Shown piece after piece: positions 24,396 to 32,449 of a stretch of DNA of 64,000 bases. Each line of letters starts with the position of its first letter. Positions within the stretch are counted from its first letter, which is position 1. The notes under the pieces are model-generated. The model ran no database searches. It saw only the letters and a program-made list of their open reading frames with translations, and was not told the DNA's origin. Position numbers and translations under genes: made by a program. Location of the stretch: positions 1-64,000 of the forward strand of contig JAXFPC010000028.1 in NCBI GenBank assembly GCA_034180005.1. The letters run 5' to 3'. The stretch is from JAXFPC01 sp034180005. Lineage in GTDB: Bacteria; Bacillota; Negativicutes; Acidaminococcales; Acidaminococcaceae.

Positions 24396-27300
24396 TTAGC
24401 TGTCGCAGCGTTCTTCCAGTTCTCCGTCTACGGAAAGATATATACGACGCAATTCTTCAAGAGTTTCTTCCTTAGCTGACCAAAGACCTCTCTGTTGTGC
24501 TTCCAGAAGTATTTCCGTCATTCTCTGCAGAGCCCACGGATTTACTTCCCGCAGCCAATCCTGAACTTTTTTGTCGAAAGCATATTTCTCGGCATATTTT
24601 TCATACATCCAGTCTTCCATAACATTACTGGTCGCATCCCACTGAAAGCTGTGCGCAATCATATTAGCCATATCAGCAGCGCCCTTATACCCGTGATTCA
24701 TCATGCCCTCAATAAACTTAGGGTTGACAGCCTCGCTGCGAAAAATGCGTTTAGCCTCCTCCTGGACACTGTGCATAACTACTCTGCTGCGATCAGTGCT
24801 GTCACCGCAATAAGATTTCGGTGCGCTTCCCTTAATGCTGCGTACTGCTGCGATCATGCCGCCGTGATAAGCGTTGTAATCGTCACTGCTGAGCATGTTG
24901 GTATCGTGATTGTCCTCATTTTTTATGGTGATATCCAAACTGCCCATCCGCTTTCGGAACATTTGCGGCATAAAAGCGCCTTTTGTTTTGCCGCCGTAGG
25001 CATGCGCTCCCCAGCGCACGTAAACATCAGCTATATCATCTATGGTTTCCCAATTCTTCGCCTCCAGCAAAGCGGCTACTCCCGCTCCGTAAACACCCTG
25101 CTCATCTCCGAAAATTCTGAAAGCTGCCTGACGCCAAGCATCCTCACTGCTCATGCCCTGTGAACGCAGCTCTTCACTATCCTCCAAAATATGTTTGCGC
25201 ACATAGTTAACCTGCCGATCCTCTTCAAGGCTGCCAGCCAGGAGTACGGCTTTATCTAAAAGATCCATGACCGCAGGCATACTGTCGCGGAACAATCCGC
25301 TTATTCTGGCAGTAACATCTATGCGGGGCCGCTTTAATTCCGTCAACGGTATAGCCTCCACACCAGTAACGCGCATACTGCCGCTCTGGTATACCGGTCT
25401 TATACCCATCAGATACATAAATTCCGCTATACATTGTCCATGGCTGCGCATATTTGCTCCTGACCAAAGAACTATGCCTACGCTTTCCGGATAATGTCCT
25501 TCCTCTTCTATGAAACGCGCAATAACCTGATCTCCCAAAATCTTTCCCAATTCCCACGCTGCAGGGGTAGGCAGCGTGCGCGGATCTATACCGAAAAAAT
25601 TACGTCCCGTGGGCAGCAGATCGGCACCGCCGCTTCCCGGCGATCCGCTTGGTCCCGGTTCAATGTATTCGCCGTCAAACGCGCGTACCATATTTGTCAG
25701 TTCCTGCGTCGTCAGCATCAACGCCGGATGAATATTATCACAGACGTAATTACATACACGTGCAAGCCGCTCTCTCACAGCAACGTCCGCGGCTTTCATA
25801 AAATCAAGCTGCAGCGGCGCTTCCGGATCTTCGAAGTCATGCTCTTGCAAGACTGTGATTACTGTTCGGCACTGTTCATTAATGCGGTCGATCAGAGCAC
25901 CGTTTGTAATCCCCAACGGTTCGTAAAAACTTCCGCTGTTTTGCGTCAGTTCATAATAATCACATCCATACAGTTCCGCTACAGTGTTATTAAGACTGGG
26001 AACATCTCCGTTAGCCAACCTGGTAAGCAAAAGCAAATATTCCACCAGCAGATCATTTTGAGGTTGCTGCCCCAAAATGTGCAACCCCACATGAACTTCC
26101 ATATTTTTCAAATCCGTTATATAGTTATGCAGAGCGAGTACGTATTCACTGAAAGGTTTCTCTTCATCATAAGCCACTTCATTCTGCAAATTTGCCTCAG
26201 CAGCTTTAGCTTTAACCATTTCCTCAAGATGATTTACATTCTCGGGCTGTGTCCTCTTAAAATGAAGGTACTCCTCCATGAGTTTTTCCAATTCTTCCAA
26301 CTCATCGTAGACACCGCTGCGTGATTGCGGCGCAGGCAAATGTTCAATAAGGCAGGCCGCCCCTCGCCGCTTCGCCTGGATACCTTCTCCGGTAATAGTT
26401 ATGTGATACGGATAGATGTTCACAAGCTCACCCAAGGCAAGGTCGGGGTAGCAAGTACAATCCAAACCAGCATTTTTCCCCGGCAGCCACTCCAAAGATC
26501 CGTGCGTTCCGATATGAGCGACAGCGTCCGCCTGCCACACATCTCTTATCCAGTGATAAAAAGCTAAATAATGATGAGTTGGCGCGCAAAATGGAGAATG
26601 ATATATTTTGGAAGGATCTTCTCCAAATCCTCTTGGCGGCTGAACAGTGACAAAAATATTGTCATACACAGCTCCCGGTATAAGAAGCTGACCGTCGTAC
26701 ACCATCACACTTCCCGGAGCCGCACCCCAATCTTTTATCATCTGGCGCTGAACCGCATCCTCAAATCTGGAGAAAAATTTTTCATAATCTTTGCCGGACA
26801 ACTTTTGCGCAGCCTGCAGTTGAGCTTCAGTAAGCATACTTCTGTCGTTGGTGGCATTTGCCGTAAGTTCTCTGATAAATTCTGCTCCGTCCTCAGGCAC
26901 GCTGCCCACTCTATAGCCTTGTTCCTGTAGCAAACGTAAAAGTCTTCTTACACTTTCAATAGTATCCAAGCCGACGGCACTGCCGATATTTGAATTACGC
27001 GGCGGATAATTGTGAAATATTACAGCTATTTTTTTCAGCTGATTTTGTTTGCGCCTTAAAGTCGCCCACTTACGCGCTTTGCTTACCATGCGGTTGATTC
27101 TTTCCGATATCGGCATATAACGCACGTCACCGTTTGCCAACACTTGCTTGCAAGCTACCGGCACGCCGTGTATGGCTCCGTCAAACTCAGGTAAAGCGAC
27201 ACTTATAGATATCTCCATGGCATTCATGCCTTCAAGATTTTCTTTCCATTCCTCGTAGGGAGCTATAACAGTGTACGCCTCCAGGACGGGTACATTCCAT

Positions 27301-28103
27301 TGTTTCAAAAAATCTAACGGCAGCGAGCCTCCTCCCGTCCATGAAAATTTCATCGTATTCAGAAGTACGTCAATTACTGAAATACCCTGGTCGGCAAAAA
27401 ATTTCAGAAAAACTTCCTGCAAAGACGGCATGCCTATCTCCGTGTTGGGCATACCGTTGCTGAAGACGCAAATTGCGTTCATCCCTTGCGCTTCTATCTC
27501 TTCTATTATTGCTGTTTGATACTGTAAATCTTTCCAAACCCACTCATCCCTGTAAAAGATAACTCCTACGTTAGGCTTTCCCTTCGCACAAAAATCTCTT
27601 TGATAAGCAGACAGGTCAGTGTACACCTTTGACGCACGCGGATGAAAAATCCCGCACCAATGAATAGGATCGGCAGCTGGAATTTCCGCTTCGTTCCCAC
27701 TCAAAAGCGCTTCAATGTACAACCACATATTGTAATAATTCAACTCACCACCGAAAGAAGCATAGGCTCTGATACTGTTTAAATGTTCTTCCGTAATACC
27801 GCCGCTAATCTCACCGTCACTAGAGCCGCTCGCATCAACGTAAAAGCGACGCTTGTTACGCTGCAAAAACTCTACTGCTTTTTTCATAAACGGCGTATCC
27901 AACCCGGTCCCCATCCACTTTACCATAACAAAATCGGCTTGCTGCAAATTCCGTTTCAAATTACCATCCCACTTTGTATCAGCCGTGAGCCAAAAACAGG
28001 CACATTCTTGACTTAAATTTTCCTCTCTTTGCAGACGTTCCATGGTTTGCTGCATAACTCCCAGACGCCTTATCACGTTAGTTAAAAAAATTATTTTTGA
28101 CAC
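24396..28103 (-). CDS. cobN: CobN/BchH-family large chelatase subunit
   Basis: 1235 residues. It is homologous over its full length to CobN and magnesium chelatase H, with the signature HIGTHGSLEWLPGK at 530-543, PPRGFGEDPSKIYHSPFCAP just before it, and the C-terminal YGGKTKGAFMPQMFR and DDYNAYHGGMIAAV blocks. CobN proteins insert Co2+ into hydrogenobyrinate diamide with AAA+ partners; no chelatase ATPase gene (CobST or ChlID type) is in this window, and the cobS and cobT nearby are the unrelated Salmonella-type enzymes. Related HmuS of Bacteroides works in the reverse direction on haem. GTG start after GGGGGAG, 43 bases after the SBP gene. No signal peptide. Direction and substrate are open. 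Confidence 0.85.
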   Translation of the reverse strand: MSKIIFLTNVIRRLGVMQQTMERLQREENLSQECACFWLTADTKWDGNLKRNLQQADFVMVKWMGTGLDTPFMKKAVEFLQRNKRRFYVDASGSSDGEISGGITEEHLNSIRAYASFGGELNYYNMWLYIEALLSGNEAEIPAADPIHWCGIFHPRASKVYTDLSAYQRDFCAKGKPNVGVIFYRDEWVWKDLQYQTAIIEEIEAQGMNAICVFSNGMPNTEIGMPSLQEVFLKFFADQGISVIDVLLNTMKFSWTGGGSLPLDFLKQWNVPVLEAYTVIAPYEEWKENLEGMNAMEISISVALPEFDGAIHGVPVACKQVLANGDVRYMPISERINRMVSKARKWATLRRKQNQLKKIAVIFHNYPPRNSNIGSAVGLDTIESVRRLLRLLQEQGYRVGSVPEDGAEFIRELTANATNDRSMLTEAQLQAAQKLSGKDYEKFFSRFEDAVQRQMIKDWGAAPGSVMVYDGQLLIPGAVYDNIFVTVQPPRGFGEDPSKIYHSPFCAPTHHYLAFYHWIRDVWQADAVAHIGTHGSLEWLPGKNAGLDCTCYPDLALGELVNIYPYHITITGEGIQAKRRGAACLIEHLPAPQSRSGVYDELEELEKLMEEYLHFKRTQPENVNHLEEMVKAKAAEANLQNEVAYDEEKPFSEYVLALHNYITDLKNMEVHVGLHILGQQPQNDLLVEYLLLLTRLANGDVPSLNNTVAELYGCDYYELTQNSGSFYEPLGITNGALIDRINEQCRTVITVLQEHDFEDPEAPLQLDFMKAADVAVRERLARVCNYVCDNIHPALMLTTQELTNMVRAFDGEYIEPGPSGSPGSGGADLLPTGRNFFGIDPRTLPTPAAWELGKILGDQVIARFIEEEGHYPESVGIVLWSGANMRSHGQCIAEFMYLMGIRPVYQSGSMRVTGVEAIPLTELKRPRIDVTARISGLFRDSMPAVMDLLDKAVLLAGSLEEDRQVNYVRKHILEDSEELRSQGMSSEDAWRQAAFRIFGDEQGVYGAGVAALLEAKNWETIDDIADVYVRWGAHAYGGKTKGAFMPQMFRKRMGSLDITIKNEDNHDTNMLSSDDYNAYHGGMIAAVRSIKGSAPKSYCGDSTDRSRVVMHSVQEEAKRIFRSEAVNPKFIEGMMNHGYKGAADMANMIAHSFQWDATSNVMEDWMYEKYAEKYAFDKKVQDWLREVNPWALQRMTEILLEAQQRGLWSAKEETLEELRRIYLSVDGELEERCDS

Positions 28104-28146
28104 GCTTCTCCCCCGTTCTCAGACAGTATTTATTTCTAATGATGCT

Positions 28147-29145
28147 TTAATTGTTCCGAAACCGTTTCTCCTGAGACTTGAAAGCTTCAGGATACACCGC
28201 CCTAGCTATATTTTCTACGGCATCTGTGTAATGATGACTTGCAACATACCTGTATCTGTCCGAAACAAATTTCACTTGTTTCATTTTTACAGCTTTCAGT
28301 TCCGCGTAGGCCGGATCATTTAGAATATGCTTGGCATAATCTACCGCATTATTCTTACCATTGTAATTCCATGTGGGAAGTAGCAACATATCCGGATTGC
28401 AAGCAATTATCTTCTCCTTGCCGATAACCGCGTCTTGTTCAAAAATACTCTGTTCCGACACGGCATTTATAACACGGGCACGTTTAAGCATATCGTCAAA
28501 CAACTGCCCTCTTCTTCCTATGGGACCTGAAAAAGAAAAGGCAACAACACTTTTTCTTGAACTCCGAGCAACGCCTGCTAAAATTCCATCCAACCATTCC
28601 AAATGTGAATCCATTTTTTGTACTAAAAGTTCTCCGGCTTCCTTTTCGGCAACAGCAGCCGCTACAGCCATCACTTTTTCTTTGACTTGCCGGTAATCTT
28701 TGGGACTGGATGCAACAAATACCGGTATCCCGACAGCTTCAATACTATTTATTAAGTCTCCGTCAGTTGCAACGGAAGCAAGAACCAAATCAGGCTCCAA
28801 TCTCACTATTTGCTCGCAACTTCCGCAAGCTCTGCACCCCACAGCGCCGGCAACTTCTTTGCTTATAAAAGTAATCTCCTGATCCCCGGCCCATTTGCTG
28901 AAAGCTACGATTCTTTTCAGAGGAACCAATGCAACTAAAATTTCATCTGTTCCATAAGTAAGAGAGACAATTCTTTGAGGTTTTCCGCTAAGCCTTACAG
29001 CTTCACCTCTGGCATCGATAACTTCATATGGCGGAAAGGTACCTGATGATCGAGTTTTTAAATGACTCTTATTACTGCACCCGGAAAAAATAAAAACTGT
29101 CAACAAAAGAATGCAGATAATAATTTTATTGTAAAAACGCAGCAT
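28147..29145 (-). CDS. periplasmic metal-complex/B12-type binding lipoprotein (Peripla_BP_2)
   Basis: 332 residues. The lipoprotein signal has lipobox FSGC with Cys23. The mature part has the two-lobed class III binding-protein fold (RIVSLTYGTDEILVALV, LEPDLVLAS, PDMLLLP) seen in BtuF, FhuD and haem-binding HmuT. It also contains the cysteine-rich VGCRACGSCEQ (about 108-118), unusual for the family and a possible metal ligand. No BtuC-type permease or BtuD ATPase is adjacent. It is the first gene of the cluster, followed 43 bases later by the CobN-like gene. Ligand unknown; a tetrapyrrole or metal chelate is the best guess. Confidence 0.87.
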   Translation of the reverse strand: MLRFYNKIIICILLLTVFIFSGCSNKSHLKTRSSGTFPPYEVIDARGEAVRLSGKPQRIVSLTYGTDEILVALVPLKRIVAFSKWAGDQEITFISKEVAGAVGCRACGSCEQIVRLEPDLVLASVATDGDLINSIEAVGIPVFVASSPKDYRQVKEKVMAVAAAVAEKEAGELLVQKMDSHLEWLDGILAGVARSSRKSVVAFSFSGPIGRRGQLFDDMLKRARVINAVSEQSIFEQDAVIGKEKIIACNPDMLLLPTWNYNGKNNAVDYAKHILNDPAYAELKAVKMKQVKFVSDRYRYVASHHYTDAVENIARAVYPEAFKSQEKRFRNN

Positions 29146-29325
29146 ACTACCACCTTAAATATTTATTAAAAATATAGACCAAGTACCGTATATTTTAAAC
29201 CATATTCCTGGTATATGCTCAAGTCATTTTATATATAAAATATGTCCGGATAAATGACAGTAACACCTTATGAACAATACGAGCAAAACCATCATTCTCA
29301 TCCAAAAGCTTTCTGCCGAAATGCT

Positions 29326-29367
29326 CAAATAAAAAGGATGCTTCCTGCAAAATGCAGAAATACATCC
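29326..29367 (-). terminator. terminator-like hairpin with no obvious upstream gene
   Basis: Minus-strand GGATG and TTCTGC pair with GCAGGAA and CATCC, followed by TTTTTATTT. It is about 320 bases beyond the terminator of the zinc-ribbon gene, so it would end a separate short transcript. Confidence 0.6.
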
Positions 29368-29561
29368 CAAAAATATTATCGCTATCCAATTACGGAGCAT
29401 AATGTATCAAGTTTTCCCTTTATACATCGAATACGGATCTATTATCACCATATTTGATGCAAACATTATCGCAAATAAGGTACAGAATATCCTTCCTATC
29501 CTTTAAACAGAAAGAATTTTTAAAAAGATGCATCACCGGTGAGTAGTGAAACTTAAACTAC

Positions 29562-29630
29562 TTACGCATATTTTACCAACTTATACCATGTCCAAAACAT
29601 GCCCGCCGCGACCGCTAAATTTCCAAGCAT
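29562..29630 (-). CDS. possible 22-residue hydrophobic small protein
   Basis: Reads MLGNLAVAAGMFWTWYKLVK then two more residues: a short hydrophobic stretch with a basic, aromatic tail, as in small membrane proteins. GGAG lies 12 bases upstream of the ATG, which is longer than usual. It sits between two terminators. It could be chance; no homologue is known to me. Confidence 0.25.
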   Translation of the reverse strand: MLGNLAVAAGMFWTWYKLVKYA

Positions 29631-29680
29631 TGCGGTGAGTTTCTCCGGCTTTTATTTTGCTTATTAAATAATTTCTTCCG

Positions 29681-29717
29681 CCAAAATAAAAACAGGTACA
29701 GTGTAAACTGTACCTGT
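29681..29717 (-). terminator. terminator of the zinc-ribbon gene
   Basis: 10-bp stem ACAGGTACAG with CTGTACCTGT followed on the minus strand by TTTTTATTTT. Confidence 0.9.
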
Positions 29718-29745
29718 AATTTCTGTGTAATCCGAAGCGACGAGA

Positions 29746-30033
29746 TTAATCTCTGTGTGCGTTGAAGCACTCGCGGCAGTAAACCGGACGATCATCGGAA
29801 GGACGGAACGGAACCATGGTGTCCTTACCGCACTCAGCGCAAGTAGTAGCAAACATCTCGCGTTGCGGACGATCGGAAGAACCGCCCATACGTTGTTTGC
29901 GAGCTTGACGGCAAGCCGGGCAACGACGAGGTTCGTTGGTAAATCCTTTTTCTTCGTAGAACTCCTGCTCGGAAGCGGAGAATACGAAATCGCTGCCACA
30001 CTCGCAGCAGTTTAATGTCTTGTCTTCTTTCAT
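29746..30033 (-). CDS. small zinc-ribbon protein
   Basis: 95 residues made of two zinc-ribbon units. Cys pairs are CECG (10-12) with CPAC, then CAEC with CREC near the C-terminus. The first half (EQEFYEEKGFTNEPRRCPAC) matches the zf-trcl type probable zinc-binding domain; the second has MVPFRPSDDRPVYC. Function unknown; members are small, abundant proteins thought to bind nucleic acid or protein. ATG 30033 has AGGAG; an upstream ATG (30054) has none. It has its own strong promoter with a leader of about 130 bases, and a terminator follows. Confidence 0.85.
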   Translation of the reverse strand: MKEDKTLNCCECGSDFVFSASEQEFYEEKGFTNEPRRCPACRQARKQRMGGSSDRPQREMFATTCAECGKDTMVPFRPSDDRPVYCRECFNAHRD

Positions 30034-30169
30034 TGTTAAATCACTCCTAATCATAGATCATACCCCAAAGAACGCGTAACTTGTTACCACTGCTCCCCTA
30101 TGTCGTCTACGATTAGAAGGATAGAAGAAGTTTGTAACCATAACGAAACCGCTGAGATACACTGACACA

Positions 30170-30198
30170 AGTATATACTACAGTATTTGAAAAGTCAA
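30170..30198 (-). promoter_or_regulatory. strong promoter of the zinc-ribbon gene
   Basis: Minus-strand TTGACT (30193-30198), 17-base spacer, TATACT (30170-30175). The start near 30163 leaves a 130-base leader of unknown role. Confidence 0.8.
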
Positions 30199-30283
30199 TG
30201 CCTGTGCGTAAAATAGTTTCTCGACGCAGGCGCAGCAAAATAAATCTATATGGACAACGATACGCATATTTTGAAATCAAATA

Positions 30284-30904
30284 TCAGATGTTTTCCGCTC
30301 TCGGCACAAAATGAAAATCATTTATCATGTCTGTAGACATCAACCCGTCATATACGTTTATTCCGGTAACCGAAACATTATGAATGTTTATTCTCCACAA
30401 ATTGTTGAGAGGCATACCTAAAATTCCGCACAAATTAAGTCTGATGATACCACCGTGAGAAACTACGGCGATATTATCACCGGAGCCATGCCATTTAATA
30501 ATTTCCTGTAACGCCGCGTCGCTTCTCTGTTTGGCCTGAGCAAATGACTCACCGTTGGGCGGCAAACACTCTCCGGGTCGAGTGAAAAAATCATGAAGCG
30601 AGTCAGGCCATCTGCGTTCAATCTCATCGTAGCGTAAGCCTTCCCATTCGCCGAAACATACTTCCTCCAAACCGTCGTGAGGAAGGTATGACATATTTTT
30701 AGCTCCCGCTAAAACGGCAGCGGTCATCTTTGCTCGCAACAACGTACTGCTGTATATGGCATCAATTTGCACATCTTTCATAAATGTAGCTAAAGCTTTC
30801 GCCTGCAGAAAACCCTCCTTGTTTAACGGGGTGTCTATTCTTCCCTGAAAACGTTTTTCGGAATTACCGGAAGTCTGTCCATGCCTTATAAGATATATCC
30901 TCAC
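30284..30904 (-). CDS. cobC: alpha-ribazole-5'-phosphate phosphatase, histidine phosphatase family
   Basis: 206 residues. Catalytic RHG motif at residues 7-9 (LIRHGQT) and the second His in VVSHGG (about 148-153); acid/base Glu in LEEVCFGEWEG. The family includes phosphoglycerate mutase-like enzymes, but placement two bases after the CobT-like gene and in a cobU-cobT-cobS run makes the cobamide phosphatase role likely: it removes the phosphate from the activated lower ligand or from cobamide phosphate. GTG start with AAGGGG at 8 bases. Confidence 0.85.
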   Translation of the reverse strand: MRIYLIRHGQTSGNSEKRFQGRIDTPLNKEGFLQAKALATFMKDVQIDAIYSSTLLRAKMTAAVLAGAKNMSYLPHDGLEEVCFGEWEGLRYDEIERRWPDSLHDFFTRPGECLPPNGESFAQAKQRSDAALQEIIKWHGSGDNIAVVSHGGIIRLNLCGILGMPLNNLWRINIHNVSVTGINVYDGLMSTDMINDFHFVPRAENI

Positions 30905-30906
30905 AG

Positions 30907-31695
30907 TTACTGCCCCTTTTTCTTCTGTTCGTGCAGTGAAAATTCTTTCATTTCAGCGTGAACGCCCGCTTCCTCAAAAGTTTCCATTTCTTTATAAGCT
31001 CTTAATCCGGCATCGAACAAAGTGAAAGCCATCGCAGCTCCCGCTCCGGCTCCATCGGAAATTTCAAGTCGCAGCGATGCGGATAATCCCAAATTTTCCA
31101 GAAGATTTTCCATTCCGCTCTCCTCACTTACGTGACCTGCAAACAAATAATCTTTAATATGAGCAGTATATGTCACAGCCTGCACAGCGGCCATACAGGT
31201 GGCTTTACCGTCAAGAACTACAGGAATCTTCATTGCTGCAGCCTGAAGCATCCCTCCGCACATTGCAGAAACAACGTTGCTTTGCTCCGACAGGCTTCCG
31301 AAGCCGAGTAACTCAACAGCATGCTTTCTTACCAACTCTTGAACCAATGCAGCGCCTTCATTCAAAGCATCCTCCTTATTGTCCGACGTGACAACGATCG
31401 GATATACGACAGCGGACGTTTCTTCCGCCAAAACATTTACAGGAAGTTTTCCAGCCATTATTTGCTCAACGGTAGCAGCTTGCTGTATATCGCACCAAAC
31501 CAGAAGCATTTTCTTCGGATAATCAAGTTCGTTTTTATCAGTTTTTTCTACGATGCCTGCATATCTTGATGTCATTTCCTCCAACTTGGCAAGCGATCCG
31601 AGAGGCTTTATCAATTGGTCAAATCTTTCTTGCGCTTGATGAACGTACTTTTTATCTATGGGATTAATTTTTTCCACTATTTCTTCTATATGCAT
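30907..31695 (-). CDS. second, degenerate CobT-family protein (ArsB-like candidate)
   Basis: 262 residues, shorter than CobT (about 335-355). The N-terminus (YVHQAQERFDQLIKPLGSL, then KLEEMTSRYAGI) matches the CobT start closely. The central GDHGI and GIGNTT motifs are lost (WCDIQQA and FGSLSEQSN instead), and the catalytic MRLGEGTG is replaced by RLEISDGAGAG, so the catalytic Glu is absent (an Asp stands nearby). It is unlikely to be an active transferase alone. In Sporomusa ovata and Veillonella two CobT homologues, ArsA and ArsB, form a heterodimer that activates phenol and p-cresol, with activity in ArsA only. This gene fits the inactive-partner role. Good AGGAG ribosome site, so it is expressed. 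Confidence 0.78.
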   Translation of the reverse strand: MHIEEIVEKINPIDKKYVHQAQERFDQLIKPLGSLAKLEEMTSRYAGIVEKTDKNELDYPKKMLLVWCDIQQAATVEQIMAGKLPVNVLAEETSAVVYPIVVTSDNKEDALNEGAALVQELVRKHAVELLGFGSLSEQSNVVSAMCGGMLQAAAMKIPVVLDGKATCMAAVQAVTYTAHIKDYLFAGHVSEESGMENLLENLGLSASLRLEISDGAGAGAAMAFTLFDAGLRAYKEMETFEEAGVHAEMKEFSLHEQKKKGQ

Positions 31696-31704
31696 AACAT
31701 TCTC

Positions 31705-32445
31705 CTAAAATTTCAAAATATAAAAAAGACTGAGAAGATACACAACCATTCCGCACTCAGTCAAAAAACCGTAAGTGTCTCCGGTCAGACCGCCAAGTTG
31801 ACGACTGATGTAAAACGCCACTGCCTGGCAAAGCAAAAAAGTTATCCCTGCGGCATATACATACGGTAAACCGAAACAAGACAAAATAATCGCGCAGCTG
31901 AAAAAGGCAACGTAAGTATAAACAGGTTTTGAATACTGCTTGAACATATGCCCTATACCTGTTTTACGAGCATAATCATGATGAACGATATAACTTACCA
32001 TAAAAGTTCTCGTCGTCGTGTACGCACACACTAAAGCATACGTCAGAACATTTCCCTCAATAACCATGTAACACGCCACTTTCAGAAGCACCAATACGAA
32101 CAGCGCTATCACTGCGTTGGCGCCGACATGACTGTCTTTCATGATTTCAAGCATACGCTCACGTTCTCTGGCGCTGAAAATTCCATCGGACGTATCCATA
32201 TACCCATCGTACATCAGACTCCCGATAATTAAAATTTCCGCCAAAATAAGACCCGCCGAACGAAGCACGGACGGAGTCTCAGCCGCAAGCATCAAAAAAT
32301 TTGCACCGGACATCAACATTCCCATCATCAATCCCGCAAACGGGAAATAAGGAACGCTGCGACTGAAATCATCCTCGCGCCAATCACTTCTTCCGGAGAA
32401 ACGTATTCTGCTCAAAAATTCCAGACAGGTAATAAAATCGCGCAT
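31705..32445 (-). CDS. cobS: adenosylcobinamide-GDP ribazoletransferase
   Basis: 246-residue integral membrane enzyme that joins the activated lower ligand to AdoCbi-GDP, the last assembly step of a cobamide. Family motifs are YDGYMDTSDGIFSARERER with the metal-binding Asp cluster (about 79-97), MKDSHVGANAV after it, and the C-terminal RQLGGLTGDTYG. Several membrane segments. It lies 4 bases after cobT and 9 bases before the CobT-like gene, in one operon. This is the Salmonella-nomenclature CobS, not a cobaltochelatase subunit. Confidence 0.93.
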   Translation of the reverse strand: MRDFITCLEFLSRIRFSGRSDWREDDFSRSVPYFPFAGLMMGMLMSGANFLMLAAETPSVLRSAGLILAEILIIGSLMYDGYMDTSDGIFSARERERMLEIMKDSHVGANAVIALFVLVLLKVACYMVIEGNVLTYALVCAYTTTRTFMVSYIVHHDYARKTGIGHMFKQYSKPVYTYVAFFSCAIILSCFGLPYVYAAGITFLLCQAVAFYISRQLGGLTGDTYGFLTECGMVVYLLSLFYILKF

Positions 32446-32449
32446 TGGG

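Larger units (their letters stand above)
29146..29691. other. 546-base intergenic region upstream of the SBP-CobN cluster
   Basis: It holds a terminator-like hairpin (29326-29367 minus), a 16-base AT palindrome ATTTTATATATAAAAT near 29226-29241, and a possible 22-codon ORF (29562-29630). No cobalamin riboswitch box or other known riboswitch core was found. A minus-strand frame of 59 codons (about 29402-29223) and a plus-strand frame of 67 codons exist, but both lack ribosome sites. Confidence 0.5.

Noticed and set aside
29146..29330. Possible cobalamin riboswitch upstream of the SBP-CobN cluster
   Set aside because: No B12-box-like sequence (GCCACTG, or AGCCAGGAGACCTGCC type) on the minus strand.
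29254..29457. Plus-strand ORF of 67 codons, and a minus-strand 59-codon frame opposite it, in the gap before the SBP gene
   Set aside because: Neither has a ribosome site, both run through the terminator-like hairpin, and their composition is not protein-like.
30200..30235. Hairpin GCCTGCGT / ACGCACAGGC after cobC as a terminator
   Set aside because: The stem is bulged and no T-run follows; the downstream bases belong to the -35 of the zinc-ribbon promoter.
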